Positions 1 to 7,483 of a stretch of 64,000 bases of DNA are shown piece by piece. The notes under the pieces were generated by a model. The model did not search any database. It was not told where the DNA came from and was given only the letters and a program-made list of their open reading frames with translations. The position numbers and the translations under genes were made by a program. Source of the DNA: JARRNJ01 sp037385045 (GTDB taxonomy: Bacteria > Pseudomonadota > Gammaproteobacteria > JASBUN01); contig JARRNJ010000023.1 in NCBI GenBank assembly GCA_037385045.1, forward strand, positions 20,547 through 84,546, read 5' to 3'. Each line of letters opens with the position of its first letter. Position 1 is the first letter of the stretch.

Positions 1-38
1 CCATCGAAAAGGTGAAGGAGGTATTCGGCCATGTCTGA
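1..38 (+). CDS. sufS: Cysteine desulfurase SufS, C-terminal end (partial)
   Basis: The frame starting at base 3 is open from the window edge and ends IEKVKEVFGHV followed by TGA at 36-38. This short helical tail fits the end of SufS-type cysteine desulfurases, and the next gene is sufU, which usually follows sufS. The stop overlaps the sufU start codon region, which suggests translational coupling. Only 11 codons are visible, so the identity rests mainly on context. Confidence 0.5.
   Translation, partial: IEKVKEVFGHV
15..22 (+). promoter_or_regulatory. Shine-Dalgarno site of sufU
   Basis: AAGGAGGT lies 8 bases before the ATG at 31. It is a near-perfect anti-16S match placed inside the end of the upstream gene, and it fixes the sufU start. 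Confidence 0.8.
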
Positions 39-474
39 CCTGCGGGATCTTTATGAAGAGGTGATCCTCGAGCACAACCGCAACCCGCGCAATTTCCCCA
101 AGAATCCGCAGGGTGCGAATCATCACGCCCACGGTTACAACCCGCTGTGCGGCGACGAATTCAGCATTCACCTCAAGATCGACGACGGAATCATCACCGA
201 TGTCGGTTTCGAAGGCGCCGGCTGCGCCATTTCCACCGCCTCCGCCTCCATGATGACCGAAGCGATGAAAGGCAAGAGCGTCGAGGAAGCCGAGCGGCTG
301 TTCCGCGAGATGCATGAGCTGCTGACCGAAAAGGGAGAGCATCCGGAGCTGGGCAAGCTGGTGGTGCTCGCCGGGGTGCGGGAGTACCCCATGCGCGTGA
401 AATGTGCGACCCTGGCCTGGCATACTCTGCAGGCCGCGCTGCACGGTGAAGACGAAACCATTACCACGGAGTAA
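31..474 (+). CDS. sufU: SUF system Fe-S scaffold / sulfurtransferase SufU
   Basis: This 147-aa protein belongs to the IscU/SufU fold, which accepts sulfur from SufS and takes part in Fe-S cluster assembly in the cytoplasm. Three conserved cysteines are visible, C40 (in NPLCGDE, with D42), C65 (GAGCAIS) and C125 (RVKCATL). The extra segment of about 20 residues before the last cysteine (around residues 100-120) is the hallmark of SufU rather than IscU. The start has a strong ribosome site and overlaps the upstream sufS end. Six bases separate it from the SufT-like gene, so both sit in one operon. Such SufU proteins are zinc-dependent SufS partners in Gram-positives; whether this one is a scaffold or a transferase cannot be read from sequence. 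Confidence 0.93.
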   Translation: MSDLRDLYEEVILEHNRNPRNFPKNPQGANHHAHGYNPLCGDEFSIHLKIDDGIITDVGFEGAGCAISTASASMMTEAMKGKSVEEAERLFREMHELLTEKGEHPELGKLVVLAGVREYPMRVKCATLAWHTLQAALHGEDETITTE

Positions 475-480
475 TACGCC

Positions 481-822
481 ATGGCGACGGCAGGCACCGA
501 TCGGGCCGAGACGCCGGATGCCCTCCGGCAGCAGATCGTGGAGGCGCTGCGCAAGGTGTACGACCCGGAAATTCCCGTCAATATCTACGACCTGGGGCTG
601 ATCTACCGCCTTGACGTTGACGCCGCGAGCGGTCGGGTGGAGCTGGACATGACGCTGACCGCGCCCGGCTGCCCGGTGGCGCAGACTTTCCCGTGCACGG
701 TCGAGTGCGCGGTGCGCGAAGTGCCGGGCGTCAACGAGGTAAAGGTGGAGCTGGTGTGGGATCCGCCCTGGACCCAGGAACGCATGTCCGAGGCCGCGCG
801 CCTGCAGCTGGGTTTGTTGTGA
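481..822 (+). CDS. sufT: SUF-associated Fe-S maturation protein (SufT/MIP18, DUF59)
   Basis: This 113-aa protein has the DUF59/MIP18 fold found in SufT, PaaD and eukaryotic CIA2 proteins, which help mature iron-sulfur proteins. The family motif DPEIPVNIYDLGLIY is at about residues 30-44, and the segment TAPGCPVAQ with further cysteines at CTVEC follows at about 61-78. The tail is rich in W and P (LVWDPPW), as is usual. It begins 6 bases after sufU and precedes a Rieske ferredoxin, an arrangement common at the 3' end of proteobacterial suf operons. The function is assigned by family and context. Confidence 0.88.
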   Translation: MATAGTDRAETPDALRQQIVEALRKVYDPEIPVNIYDLGLIYRLDVDAASGRVELDMTLTAPGCPVAQTFPCTVECAVREVPGVNEVKVELVWDPPWTQERMSEAARLQLGLL

Positions 823-903
823 TGCAATCGGCCAGCGCTGGCGCGGGAATTGGCGCAGGTGCCGGTGCTCGTCTATGTTTGGCGGCAAGTAACAGGAGAG
901 CGC

Positions 904-1224
904 ATGTCCGACTGGATCGATGTGGCGCAGGCCGACGAGATTCCGTGCGGCAGCTACCGGGTTGTGGATCTGGACGGCGAGGACATCGCCGTCTTCAACC
1001 TCGACGGTGAGTTGTACGCCATCCAGGATCTGTGCACCCATGACGGGGGCGAATTGACCGGTGGCGAACGCTGTGGCTTTGAGATCGAATGCCCGCGCCA
1101 CGGTGCCCGCTTCAACATCAAGACCGGCGAGGTTACCGCGCCGCCTGCCTACGAACCCGTACACACCTTCCCGGTGCGCGTGCATAGCGGCAAAATCCAG
1201 CTGCGCGACGACCGCCTCGACTGA
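904..1224 (+). CDS. Rieske [2Fe-2S] ferredoxin
   Basis: This 106-aa protein is a single Rieske domain. The cluster ligands are C44-x-H46 (LCTHDGG) and C63-x2-H66 (CPRHGARF), and the fold ends with the usual hydrophobic strand (FPVRVHSGKIQL). It resembles the small soluble ferredoxins that serve non-heme oxygenases, but no oxygenase is nearby. The ATG at 904 is preceded by CAGGAGAG, which fixes the start; a longer in-frame extension to 850 lacks such a site. It is separated by about 80 bases from the SufT gene and is probably the last gene of the suf operon. Its electron partner is unknown. Confidence 0.9.
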   Translation: MSDWIDVAQADEIPCGSYRVVDLDGEDIAVFNLDGELYAIQDLCTHDGGELTGGERCGFEIECPRHGARFNIKTGEVTAPPAYEPVHTFPVRVHSGKIQLRDDRLD

Positions 1225-1319
1225 CTTCCCAGGCGGCATGACCGCCGCCACCGTTTCGCCGGCGGGCCTGCGGTCGCTCCCGGCCCGCTTTCACCTGCTG
1301 CCAACACCCGGAGGCTGCC

Positions 1320-1817
1320 ATGGGCATTGTCGACGGATTCAAGCAGTACCTGAAATCGTTTCTGCTGCTGGAGCTCGGCCGCGGGATGGCGCTCACCGCC
1401 AGGCGGCTGTTCAGCAACAAAGTCACCGTGCTCTATCCGGAGGAGAAGACGCCCCAGTCAGGGCGCTTCCGCGGCCTGCACGCGCTGCGCCGCTATCCCA
1501 ACGGCGAGGAGCGCTGCATCGCCTGCAAGCTGTGTGAGGCGGTGTGCCCCGCCGTCTGCATCACCATTGATTCCGAGCCGCGCGAAGACGGCACCCGGCG
1601 CACCACCCGTTATGACATCGAATTGTTCAAATGCGTATGGTGCGGGTTCTGCGAAGAGGCATGCCCGGTGGATGCCATCGTGCTGACCCGCCATTACGAG
1701 TTTCACTTCGAAAAACGCGGCGAAGAGCTGATGACCAAGGAAAAGCTGTTGGCGTTCGGCGATCGCATGGAGGAGCAGATTGCCGCCGACCGCGCCGCCG
1801 ACGCGCGCTACCGGTGA
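1320..1817 (+). CDS. nuoI: NuoI-like 2x[4Fe-4S] ferredoxin (stand-alone)
   Basis: This 165-aa protein matches NADH-quinone oxidoreductase subunit I (NuoI, the TYKY subunit), which carries clusters N6a and N6b in complex I. It has two CxxCxxCxxxCP motifs, at C66/C69/C72/C76 (CIACKLCEAVCP) and C105/C108/C111/C115 (CVWCGFCEEACP), with the NuoI-specific spacer EPREDGTRRTTRYDI between them. The N-terminal part has the amphipathic segment that docks on the membrane arm. The length is normal for NuoI. No other nuo gene is within reach on either side, and AVCITID replaces the usual AQAITIE, so this is probably an additional copy outside the nuo operon. A ferredoxin role is an inference. Confidence 0.85.
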   Translation: MGIVDGFKQYLKSFLLLELGRGMALTARRLFSNKVTVLYPEEKTPQSGRFRGLHALRRYPNGEERCIACKLCEAVCPAVCITIDSEPREDGTRRTTRYDIELFKCVWCGFCEEACPVDAIVLTRHYEFHFEKRGEELMTKEKLLAFGDRMEEQIAADRAADARYR

Positions 1818-1832
1818 GCGCCTGGCGCGCGA

Positions 1833-2177
1833 TCAGGCCGGGTCCTTGCCGCCGCCCGGCGGTTTCGCCGGCAGTGGAAACGGGGTGATGGTGCCCTGGG
1901 CGTCAACGCCCGCGGTGATCTTGTTGGGACCTTCCTTGTCCACTTCATCGATGCGCACCACCGCCTGCAGCGGGATGAACGTGCGCTTGACGCCGGCGAA
2001 CTCCGACTTCAGGCGCTCCTCGGACGGATCCACCAGCACCGACGAACGTTCGCCAAAGATCAGCTCCTCCACCTCCACGAACGCATACAGCCCACCCTGG
2101 CTGACTTTGCGGGCATGCAGCTCGTAGATATTGCCCTGATTGTGAAAGACGATGCGGTAGATGGGTTTTCGGCTCAT
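1833..2177 (-). CDS. DUF1820 family protein
   Basis: This 114-aa protein begins MSRKPIYRIVFHNQGN and continues with the KVSQGGLYAFVEVEEL and PLQAVVRIDEVDKEG segments typical of DUF1820. The family is a small beta-rich cytoplasmic protein of gammaproteobacteria with no known function. The C-terminus is rich in proline and glycine (PAKPPGGGKDPA). The chosen ATG is the family start; an open extension upstream on this strand runs antisense to the neighbouring gene and is not credible. It converges on the NuoI-like gene and diverges from the DUF99 gene. Confidence 0.85.
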   Translation of the reverse strand: MSRKPIYRIVFHNQGNIYELHARKVSQGGLYAFVEVEELIFGERSSVLVDPSEERLKSEFAGVKRTFIPLQAVVRIDEVDKEGPNKITAGVDAQGTITPFPLPAKPPGGGKDPA

Positions 2178-2289
2178 GGCGGCGACAGTCCGGCAATCGC
2201 TGGGATCGACGGTCAGTATACCAAACTCGAACGCCCGCGGGGTCGGCGACGCTATTGCCCGGCGGCGACCGGCGCGGGAAAATGACCGC

Positions 2290-2859
2290 GTGAGCCGATG
2301 CCGCATCTCCCATGTCGTCGGGTTCGACGACGCGCCGTTCGCCCGTACCCATCGCGGTGATGTGCTGGTGGTCGGCGCCGTGTTCGCCGGCGCCCGCCTG
2401 GAAGGGGTGTTGAGCGGACGCGTGCGGCGCGACGGCGCCAACGCCACCCGGGTGCTGGCCGCGCTGGTCGCCGGGTCCCGGTTCGCCGCCCACTTGCAGG
2501 CGGTGATGCTGCAGGGCATCGCCTTTGCCGGATTCAATGTGGTGGATCTCGAGGCGCTGCACCAGGCATTGGCACTGCCGGTGATGGTCGTCGCCCGCAA
2601 AAAGCCGGACCTGGATGCCATCCGCCGTGCGCTGCTGCAGCGGGTGCCCGGTGGGGCGCGAAAATGGGCGCTGATCGAGCGCGCCGGGCCGATGCGCCGC
2701 CTCGGCCGCGTGTACGTGCAGTGCGCGGGCATCGACCCCGAGGCCGCGGGCGGTGTGCTGCAGCGTTTCACCGTCAACAGCCTGGTTCCGGAGCCGCTGC
2801 GCGTGGCTCACCTCATTGCCGGCGGCGTCGTTGAGGGCGAAAGCCGTCATCGCGTATGA
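2290..2859 (+). CDS. DUF99 / endonuclease dU family protein
   Basis: This 189-aa protein matches the DUF99 (UPF0215) family along its whole length. It shows VVGFDDAPF near the N-terminus, GVLSGRVRRDGANAT in the middle, QGIAFAGFNVVDLEALH, then PVMVVARKKPDLDAI, and the family ending PEPLRVAHLIAGG. The family is mainly archaeal, and at least some members are reported as deoxyuridine-specific endonucleases (Endo dU). I place the start at GTG 2290, which gives the family's normal length; open codons continue upstream to 2161 but overlap the DUF1820 gene. It lies 24 bases before a YjbQ gene and is probably co-transcribed with it. A DNA-repair role here is an inference from the family. Confidence 0.82.
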   Translation: MSRCRISHVVGFDDAPFARTHRGDVLVVGAVFAGARLEGVLSGRVRRDGANATRVLAALVAGSRFAAHLQAVMLQGIAFAGFNVVDLEALHQALALPVMVVARKKPDLDAIRRALLQRVPGGARKWALIERAGPMRRLGRVYVQCAGIDPEAAGGVLQRFTVNSLVPEPLRVAHLIAGGVVEGESRHRV

Positions 2860-2883
2860 CCCTGGCCATAGCGGAGAATCGGC

Positions 2884-3321
2884 ATGCGTGAACTGATCAG
2901 GTTCGGGACCGACCAGCGGGAACAGCTGGTGGACATCACTGAAGCCGTGCAGGACGTTGTGGCGCGCAGCGGCGTGCGCGATGGGCTGGTGGCCTTGTAT
3001 GCCCAGGGTGCCACCGCGGCGCTCATGATCCAGGAAAACTGGGACGACAGCGTGCCCATCGACGTGGTGGAGTTCCTGCGCGGGCTCATCCCCCGCGGCG
3101 TCTGGCGCCACGATGCCCAGGACGGCAACGGCGACGCCCATCTCAAATCGGGGCTGGTGGGACCTTCGGAAGTCCTGCCGCTCATCGACGGTGAGCTGGG
3201 GCTGTCACGTTGGCAGAATGTGTTTTTCTGCGAATTCGACGGCCCGCGTCGGCAACGCACCGTGGTCTGCACCGTGTTGGCCGACGCGCCTCCATATGAC
3301 CGTGCCGTGAGCCCGCAATGA
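2884..3321 (+). CDS. yjbQ: YjbQ / UPF0047 family protein
   Basis: This 145-aa protein belongs to the YjbQ (UPF0047) family of small beta-barrel proteins; some members have weak thiamine-phosphate synthase activity, which gave the name secondary thiamine-phosphate synthase. The signature is the segment from HLKSGLVGPSEVL (about residues 86-98) through NVFFCEFDGPRRQRTV near the end. The N-terminal part (LVDITEAVQDVVARSGVRDG) is also typical. It follows the DUF99 gene on the same strand after 24 bases. The physiological role is uncertain. Confidence 0.9.
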   Translation: MRELIRFGTDQREQLVDITEAVQDVVARSGVRDGLVALYAQGATAALMIQENWDDSVPIDVVEFLRGLIPRGVWRHDAQDGNGDAHLKSGLVGPSEVLPLIDGELGLSRWQNVFFCEFDGPRRQRTVVCTVLADAPPYDRAVSPQ

Positions 3322-3367
3322 ATCCGGCCGAACCGGCGCAGTGCATTTTCACATCCCTCTGACCGCA

Positions 3368-4252
3368 TCAGCGGTGCAGGTCGCGCAGCGCCTGTGCCGC
3401 GTTGCGGTAGCCGATTTCAATCAACTCCCGGCCGCGGTGAAATTCGTAGAAGGTGCAGCTGTTGCGTGGAATGTCGATGATGATGTCCGGTGAATAGGCG
3501 GCGAGCTTGAGGCGGGCGATGGTGTTCTGCATGGTATCCATGGTCTTGGAGATGACGTCGAACAATCCCAGTTCGTCGGTTTCCTGTTGTCCCCAGCGCG
3601 TCTGAAGTTCTTCGACGAATTGCCGGATGCGCGTGCGGTAGTCGTCGGCGTCACCGGTGTCCGGCGCCGAGTCGGGTTTGTGCTCCGGCGCCGGCCGTTC
3701 CTTGGCGCTCAGGTTGACCGCAATGGTCAGGTCGGTGGCGTCGCGCAGCGTCGGCGCAATGGGGATCGGGTTCACCAAACCCCCGTCCACCAGGCGTCTG
3801 CCTTCATGGCGGTAGGGCGCGAATACGGTGGGAATGGCGATGGAGGCGCGCACGGCGTCAAACAGTGATCCGTGGTTGAGCCAGACTTCCTTGCCCCGGT
3901 CCAGATCGGTCGCCACGGCCGTGAACGAGACCGGCAGGTCTTCGATGTTATGATCCCCGATCAAATCCTTCAGGACACTGATGATGCGTTCGCCCTTGAA
4001 CAGGCTGTTGCGGCTGAAGGACGGATCGAGCAGCCGCAGCACGTCCATTTTTTCCAATGCGGTGACCCAGCGGGCGTAGGTCTCCAGCCTGCCGGTGGCG
4101 TAGATTCCGCCGACCAGGGCGCCCATGGAGGCGCCGGCGATCGAGGCGATTTCAAACCCTTGTTCCTCCAGGCACCGGATCACGCCGATATGCGCCAGTC
4201 CGCGTGCGCCGCCGCTGCCCAATACCAGAGATACAGTGTTTGCGTCGTTCAT
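3368..4252 (-). CDS. Patatin-like phospholipase family protein (RssA-like)
   Basis: This 294-aa protein is a patatin-type serine hydrolase with a Ser-Asp dyad, expected to act on acyl esters of lipids. The oxyanion loop GSGGARG is at residues 12-18, the nucleophile is S42 in GASMG, and the partner is D156 in the DGG motif (LVDGGLVNP). The C-terminal third (about 220-294) is specific to the RssA-like bacterial branch and ends near RGRELIEIGYRNAAQ. No signal peptide is visible, so it is probably cytoplasmic. It lies 36 bases after the HAD/CDP-alcohol pair on the same strand, so it may share a transcript with these lipid-related genes. Confidence 0.9.
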   Translation of the reverse strand: MNDANTVSLVLGSGGARGLAHIGVIRCLEEQGFEIASIAGASMGALVGGIYATGRLETYARWVTALEKMDVLRLLDPSFSRNSLFKGERIISVLKDLIGDHNIEDLPVSFTAVATDLDRGKEVWLNHGSLFDAVRASIAIPTVFAPYRHEGRRLVDGGLVNPIPIAPTLRDATDLTIAVNLSAKERPAPEHKPDSAPDTGDADDYRTRIRQFVEELQTRWGQQETDELGLFDVISKTMDTMQNTIARLKLAAYSPDIIIDIPRNSCTFYEFHRGRELIEIGYRNAAQALRDLHR

Positions 4253-4288
4253 GGTCGCCGCCGGTGACAGGCTGACAGATCGACCGGC

Positions 4289-4993
4289 TCAGTCAGCGTG
4301 ACCGCCGAGCGGGTATTGCCAGGCGGGCCGTGTCATTGCCGATTCGTCGCCATCGGTGAGAATCGTCCAGCCGGCCCGGCGCGCGACCGCCGTGAGTCGG
4401 CGGTCCGGGTGCACGGCGATGGGTGTTCGCACCGCGCGCAGCAGCGGCAGGTCGTGGATTGAGTCGGCGTAGGCGATGCAATCGTGGAGGTGACCGCCGA
4501 GTTCGAGGCACAGCGCGCCGCCATGCTCCACCTTGCTGGGTCCCAGCGGTTGTCGCAGCGGCGGCCGGGCGCTGAACCGGTCTCTGCGCCGCGCGCAAAT
4601 GGTTGCGCACCAGGCGTCCATCCCGAGGCGTTGCGCCAGTGGCGCGGCGATGAACTCTGGCGCCCCGGTAAGCAGCGCGAGTCTGTGACCGGCAACCCGG
4701 TGCAGGTGCATTTGTGCAAGCACCGCACGGCGCAGGTGGAGGAGCAGAACTTCGTCGACGAATTGCCGCGCGAGTTCGTTGATTTCATTCACCCGCAGTC
4801 GGTATAGGTAGGCCTTGTTGGCACGCGCCACATGGCGTCCGAAGCGAGCGCTCCAACGGGCCATGAACCAGACCGCCGCGGCGGTCTGGACTGCCCCGAG
4901 TCGCCGATGGCGTCGCAGGTAACCGATGAATCGCGCCTCGGAGCTTGGATGGCGAAGCAGGGTTCCGTCCAGGTCCAGCAGTACGATAGTCAT
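4289..4993 (-). CDS. HAD-IB family phosphatase
   Basis: This 234-aa protein is a haloacid dehalogenase-type phosphatase of the SerB-like IB class. Motif I is DLDGT at residues 7-11, motif II is in LALLTGAPEF, a lysine is in GPSKVEHGG, and motif IV is ADSIHDLPLL with the two acidic residues. An all-helical cap lies between motifs I and II. It starts directly after the stop of the CDP-alcohol phosphotransferase gene, so the two are translated from one message. This pairing suggests removal of a phosphate from the product of the upstream enzyme, for example a phosphatidylglycerophosphate-type intermediate, but that is an inference. Confidence 0.85.
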   Translation of the reverse strand: MTIVLLDLDGTLLRHPSSEARFIGYLRRHRRLGAVQTAAAVWFMARWSARFGRHVARANKAYLYRLRVNEINELARQFVDEVLLLHLRRAVLAQMHLHRVAGHRLALLTGAPEFIAAPLAQRLGMDAWCATICARRRDRFSARPPLRQPLGPSKVEHGGALCLELGGHLHDCIAYADSIHDLPLLRAVRTPIAVHPDRRLTAVARRAGWTILTDGDESAMTRPAWQYPLGGHAD

Positions 4994-5641
4994 CTAACGA
5001 TTGCTCTCCGCGGTGCGCATCTTGCGTCCGCGAAACTCCGACAGATAAAACTCCGCGACCACGGGTATGCCGCGGACCAGGCACAGGGTCACGGAGGCGA
5101 AGACCAACAGCGGCGTGATGATGCCGGCAACTGCGGACCATTGCGCCCACAGCGCAGGGTAAAGCGCGGGGAACGGCTGGAGCAGCAGGATCCAGGCGAA
5201 GGTGACGGCCTTGACGGTGCCGTACAGGCCGCGAATAAAACGCCCGGCAACCAGGGCCCGCCCCCATTTTGTGCGCATCATGCCGAACGCCGTTTCGCCT
5301 CTGGCTGCCGCATGGCTGCGAATGGTGTCGACCAACACGCCGCGGGTGATGAACAATAGTGCCACCCATACCGGAACCAGGTTCAGGTCGGCCAGCACGA
5401 TCCAAAGGACGTTTTCGACCACCCGGTCGACGGCGATGTCATAGACCGAGCCGAACAGTGAGGCCTCGCCCCGGCGCCTGGCCACGTACCCGTCGAGCCC
5501 GTCGAGAATGATGACGACGATCAGCAGCAGCGGATCGAGCAACTGCCACGAGGGCGCAGCCAGGTAGGCCATGGCGACCAGGACGAATAGCAGGATGAAC
5601 CGTGCAGAAGTGATCAAGTTGGCCATGTCCCAATGTCCCAT
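4994..5641 (-). CDS. CDP-alcohol phosphatidyltransferase family protein
   Basis: This membrane enzyme of 215 aa (210 if it starts at the ATG at 5626) transfers a phosphatidyl or similar group from a CDP-alcohol to a second alcohol. The complete active-site motif D-x2-D-G-x2-A-R-x8-G-x3-D-x3-D is present at residues 47-72 (DGLDGYVAR, then G64, D68 and D72). Hydrophobic segments flank it, giving about five or six membrane spans. The substrate cannot be told from sequence. It is followed with no gap by a HAD phosphatase, which could dephosphorylate the product. The two possible starts, MGHWDM and MANLI, both have purine-rich sequence upstream. Confidence 0.9.
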   Translation of the reverse strand: MGHWDMANLITSARFILLFVLVAMAYLAAPSWQLLDPLLLIVVIILDGLDGYVARRRGEASLFGSVYDIAVDRVVENVLWIVLADLNLVPVWVALLFITRGVLVDTIRSHAAARGETAFGMMRTKWGRALVAGRFIRGLYGTVKAVTFAWILLLQPFPALYPALWAQWSAVAGIITPLLVFASVTLCLVRGIPVVAEFYLSEFRGRKMRTAESNR

Positions 5642-5825
5642 CCCCCGGTCGGTATGCCTTGGCCTGCGCGCACACTGCCGGCACGCTGCCCGCGTTAGTG
5701 GGGCGGCGCGTCGCGTAGGGCGCGCTTCTATTCATTGATACTAGCAGCCGCCGGCAGGGGTTGCCCGTCGACGCCCCCCGCAGTGTAAGCGCAGGGACGC
5801 AGAAAACGGGGTTCGGGTGCCGACG

Positions 5826-6413
5826 TCAGGGATCGATGCGGGTGCCCAACACCTCGAGAAAACGGCGAATCCACTCGGGATGGGCGGGCCAGGCGGGCGC
5901 GCTGACCAGATTTCCGTCGACGCAGGCATTGGACGCGGTTTCGTTGACGTCGCCCCAGCGGCCTCCGGCCCGCACCACTTCCGGGCGCACCGCCGGATAG
6001 GCCGTACAGTGCTTCCCTTCGAGCACGCCGGCGGCGGCAAGAATCTGCGGCCCGTGACAGATGGCCGCGATGGGTTTGCCCGCTTCAGCAAAGTGGCGCA
6101 CAACGTTCAGGACGCCTTCGTTGAGGCGCAGGTATTCAGGAGCGCGACCTCCGGGGATCACCAGGGCGTCGTAGTTTTCGGGGCGTATCTCTTCGAAGTC
6201 CTCGTTGACCGTGAAGTTGTGCCCCGGTTTTTCACTATAGGTTTGGTCGCCCTCGAAGTCGTGGACGGCAGTGCGCACAGTTTCGCCGGCCTTCTTGCCG
6301 GGGCAGACCGCGTGCACGGTGTGCCCCACCATCAACAACATCTGGAACGGGACCATTACCTCGTAGTCTTCGACAAAGTCGCCGACCAGCATGAGAATGT
6401 TTTTTTCCGCCAT
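5826..6413 (-). CDS. DJ-1/PfpI family protein
   Basis: This 195-aa protein has the DJ-1/PfpI class I glutamine amidotransferase-like fold. The nucleophile elbow is AICHGPQ near residues 117-123, with the cysteine followed by histidine, and the motif PGGRAPEYLR (about 88-97) belongs to the PfpI branch. Members are described as glyoxalases, deglycases or proteases, and the activity here is not determined. GAGGGA lies upstream of the ATG at 6413. It is transcribed away from the DUF3135 gene, with 240 bases between them that hold the two promoters. Confidence 0.9.
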   Translation of the reverse strand: MAEKNILMLVGDFVEDYEVMVPFQMLLMVGHTVHAVCPGKKAGETVRTAVHDFEGDQTYSEKPGHNFTVNEDFEEIRPENYDALVIPGGRAPEYLRLNEGVLNVVRHFAEAGKPIAAICHGPQILAAAGVLEGKHCTAYPAVRPEVVRAGGRWGDVNETASNACVDGNLVSAPAWPAHPEWIRRFLEVLGTRIDP

Positions 6414-6655
6414 CGTTGCAATCCCTCGTGGCTGCGGTGGTGTACACCAATAGAATTATCGAAGCAGACCGGTTGTGAGTGGTCAACCCTGCAAAATGAA
6501 CGCTTGCGCCGCGGTTCGGCGGCAGGTCGATGGACTGTCGGGTGATTTTACAGGTTTACTGTGCGCGCCATCGGCGCCGTTCGCGATCAGCGCGCAACAG
6601 CATGAATTGCATAGTGTTTTGGCAATGTGCACGAATTCTGCATGACGTCCCTGCC

Positions 6656-7018
6656 ATGAGCGGACTGCAATGGGAAAAGCTGGATTGGAGCACGGCCATG
6701 CGTCTTGCTCAAAATGATCCGGAGGCGTTCGAACGCTGCCGCAGACATGCCATCGACGCATTGATCGATCAGGCATCGGAAGATCAGCGGCACCGCCTGC
6801 GCTGTCTGCAGTGGCGCATCGACATGGTGCGCGAACGTTCCGCCAATCCGATGGCCGCCTGTATCGGCATCTATCGCATGATGTGGGACTCGTTTGCCGG
6901 GGATCACGGACTCATCGCCGCAATTCAGCGCGGCGGTGCTTTCGATCCCGAGGCTCCGGCGCCCGCGCCCACCCTCGCTCACGTACTGCCCTTCACCAAG
7001 CCCCAGGCCCGCGGGTAA
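6656..7018 (+). CDS. DUF3135 domain protein
   Basis: This 120-aa protein carries the DUF3135 pattern DWSTAMRLAQNDPEAFERCRR near its N-terminus followed by NPMAACIGIYRMMWDSF. The family is a small helical protein of gammaproteobacteria without known function. The ATG at 6656 is chosen because the conserved region starts 8 residues later; upstream codons are open but look non-coding. The C-terminal 25 residues are proline-rich and variable. It faces the two small genes on the other strand. Confidence 0.75.
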   Translation: MSGLQWEKLDWSTAMRLAQNDPEAFERCRRHAIDALIDQASEDQRHRLRCLQWRIDMVRERSANPMAACIGIYRMMWDSFAGDHGLIAAIQRGGAFDPEAPAPAPTLAHVLPFTKPQARG

Positions 7019-7030
7019 CGCTCGACGACC

Positions 7031-7210
7031 TTACCCGCGGGCGTGGTCGACGCATCGGCATCGGCCTTCGCGGCGACCGGCCGGCATATTGCCCCGGCGT
7101 CCGGGATGGTGGGGCGGGACCGGTGCGCCTGGACACTCCAGCGCCCGGATGAGGCGCTGGCCCAGCACAAACGGCACGATCAACATTCCGATGATCGTCG
7201 CCAGGTTCAT
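7031..7210 (-). CDS. Possible small single-span membrane protein (59 aa)
   Basis: An open frame from ATG at 7210 encodes MNLATIIGMLIVPFVLGQRL, a plausible single transmembrane helix, then a basic, cysteine- and proline-containing tail ending at TAA 7031. It fills the gap between the DUF3135 gene and the 55-aa gene and shares the strand of the latter, 55 bases downstream of it. No clear ribosome site is visible and I do not recognise the sequence, so it may be chance coding. Confidence 0.3.
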   Translation of the reverse strand: MNLATIIGMLIVPFVLGQRLIRALECPGAPVPPHHPGRRGNMPAGRREGRCRCVDHARG

Positions 7211-7265
7211 CCATGCTTTGGGGGCCTTCCGCGCCGGCCTGCGTCTGGCTGGTGAAATATGCGGG

Positions 7266-7433
7266 CTAAAAGTCCCGATGTCTCCAGATGTCCTTGTCGC
7301 TGCGGCGGTCCTTGCCGGAACGCCGAGGTGTCTTGTCAGGCTCGAACCGCACCATCTCCCGGCGGTCGTTGAGTTTGCGGCGCTGACCCCGGCGCCGTTC
7401 GGGACCGCTGTAGGATTCGCTGTTGTCAGGCAC
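7266..7433 (-). CDS. Small basic RRSGKDRR-type protein (55 aa)
   Basis: A GTG at 7433 opens a 55-codon frame. The protein begins with PDNSESYSGPERRRGQRRK, continues with LNDRREMVRFEPDK and RRSGKDRRSDKDIW, and ends RHRDF. The doubled arginine blocks (GPERR, DRRE, RRSGKDRR) and the acidic and tryptophan tail match a family of very short, strongly basic proteins that I recall from many gammaproteobacteria; its function is unknown. AGGGGC lies about 7 bases before the GTG, and a promoter-like sequence with an extended -10 lies about 55 bases upstream. The density of Arg, Lys, Asp and Glu and the absence of TM segments suggest a nucleic-acid-binding or disordered protein. Confidence 0.7.
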   Translation of the reverse strand: MPDNSESYSGPERRRGQRRKLNDRREMVRFEPDKTPRRSGKDRRSDKDIWRHRDF

Positions 7434-7483
7434 GACTACGCCCCTGTGTGGGTAGTTGGAATAGTGGCAGGGGGGATAGCTTC

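Noticed and set aside
1945..3141. Very long minus-strand open frame (398 codons)
   Set aside because: It lies antisense to the DUF99 and YjbQ genes, has no family motifs and the codon pattern of a shadow frame. Only its end (1833-2177 in another frame, DUF1820) is real.
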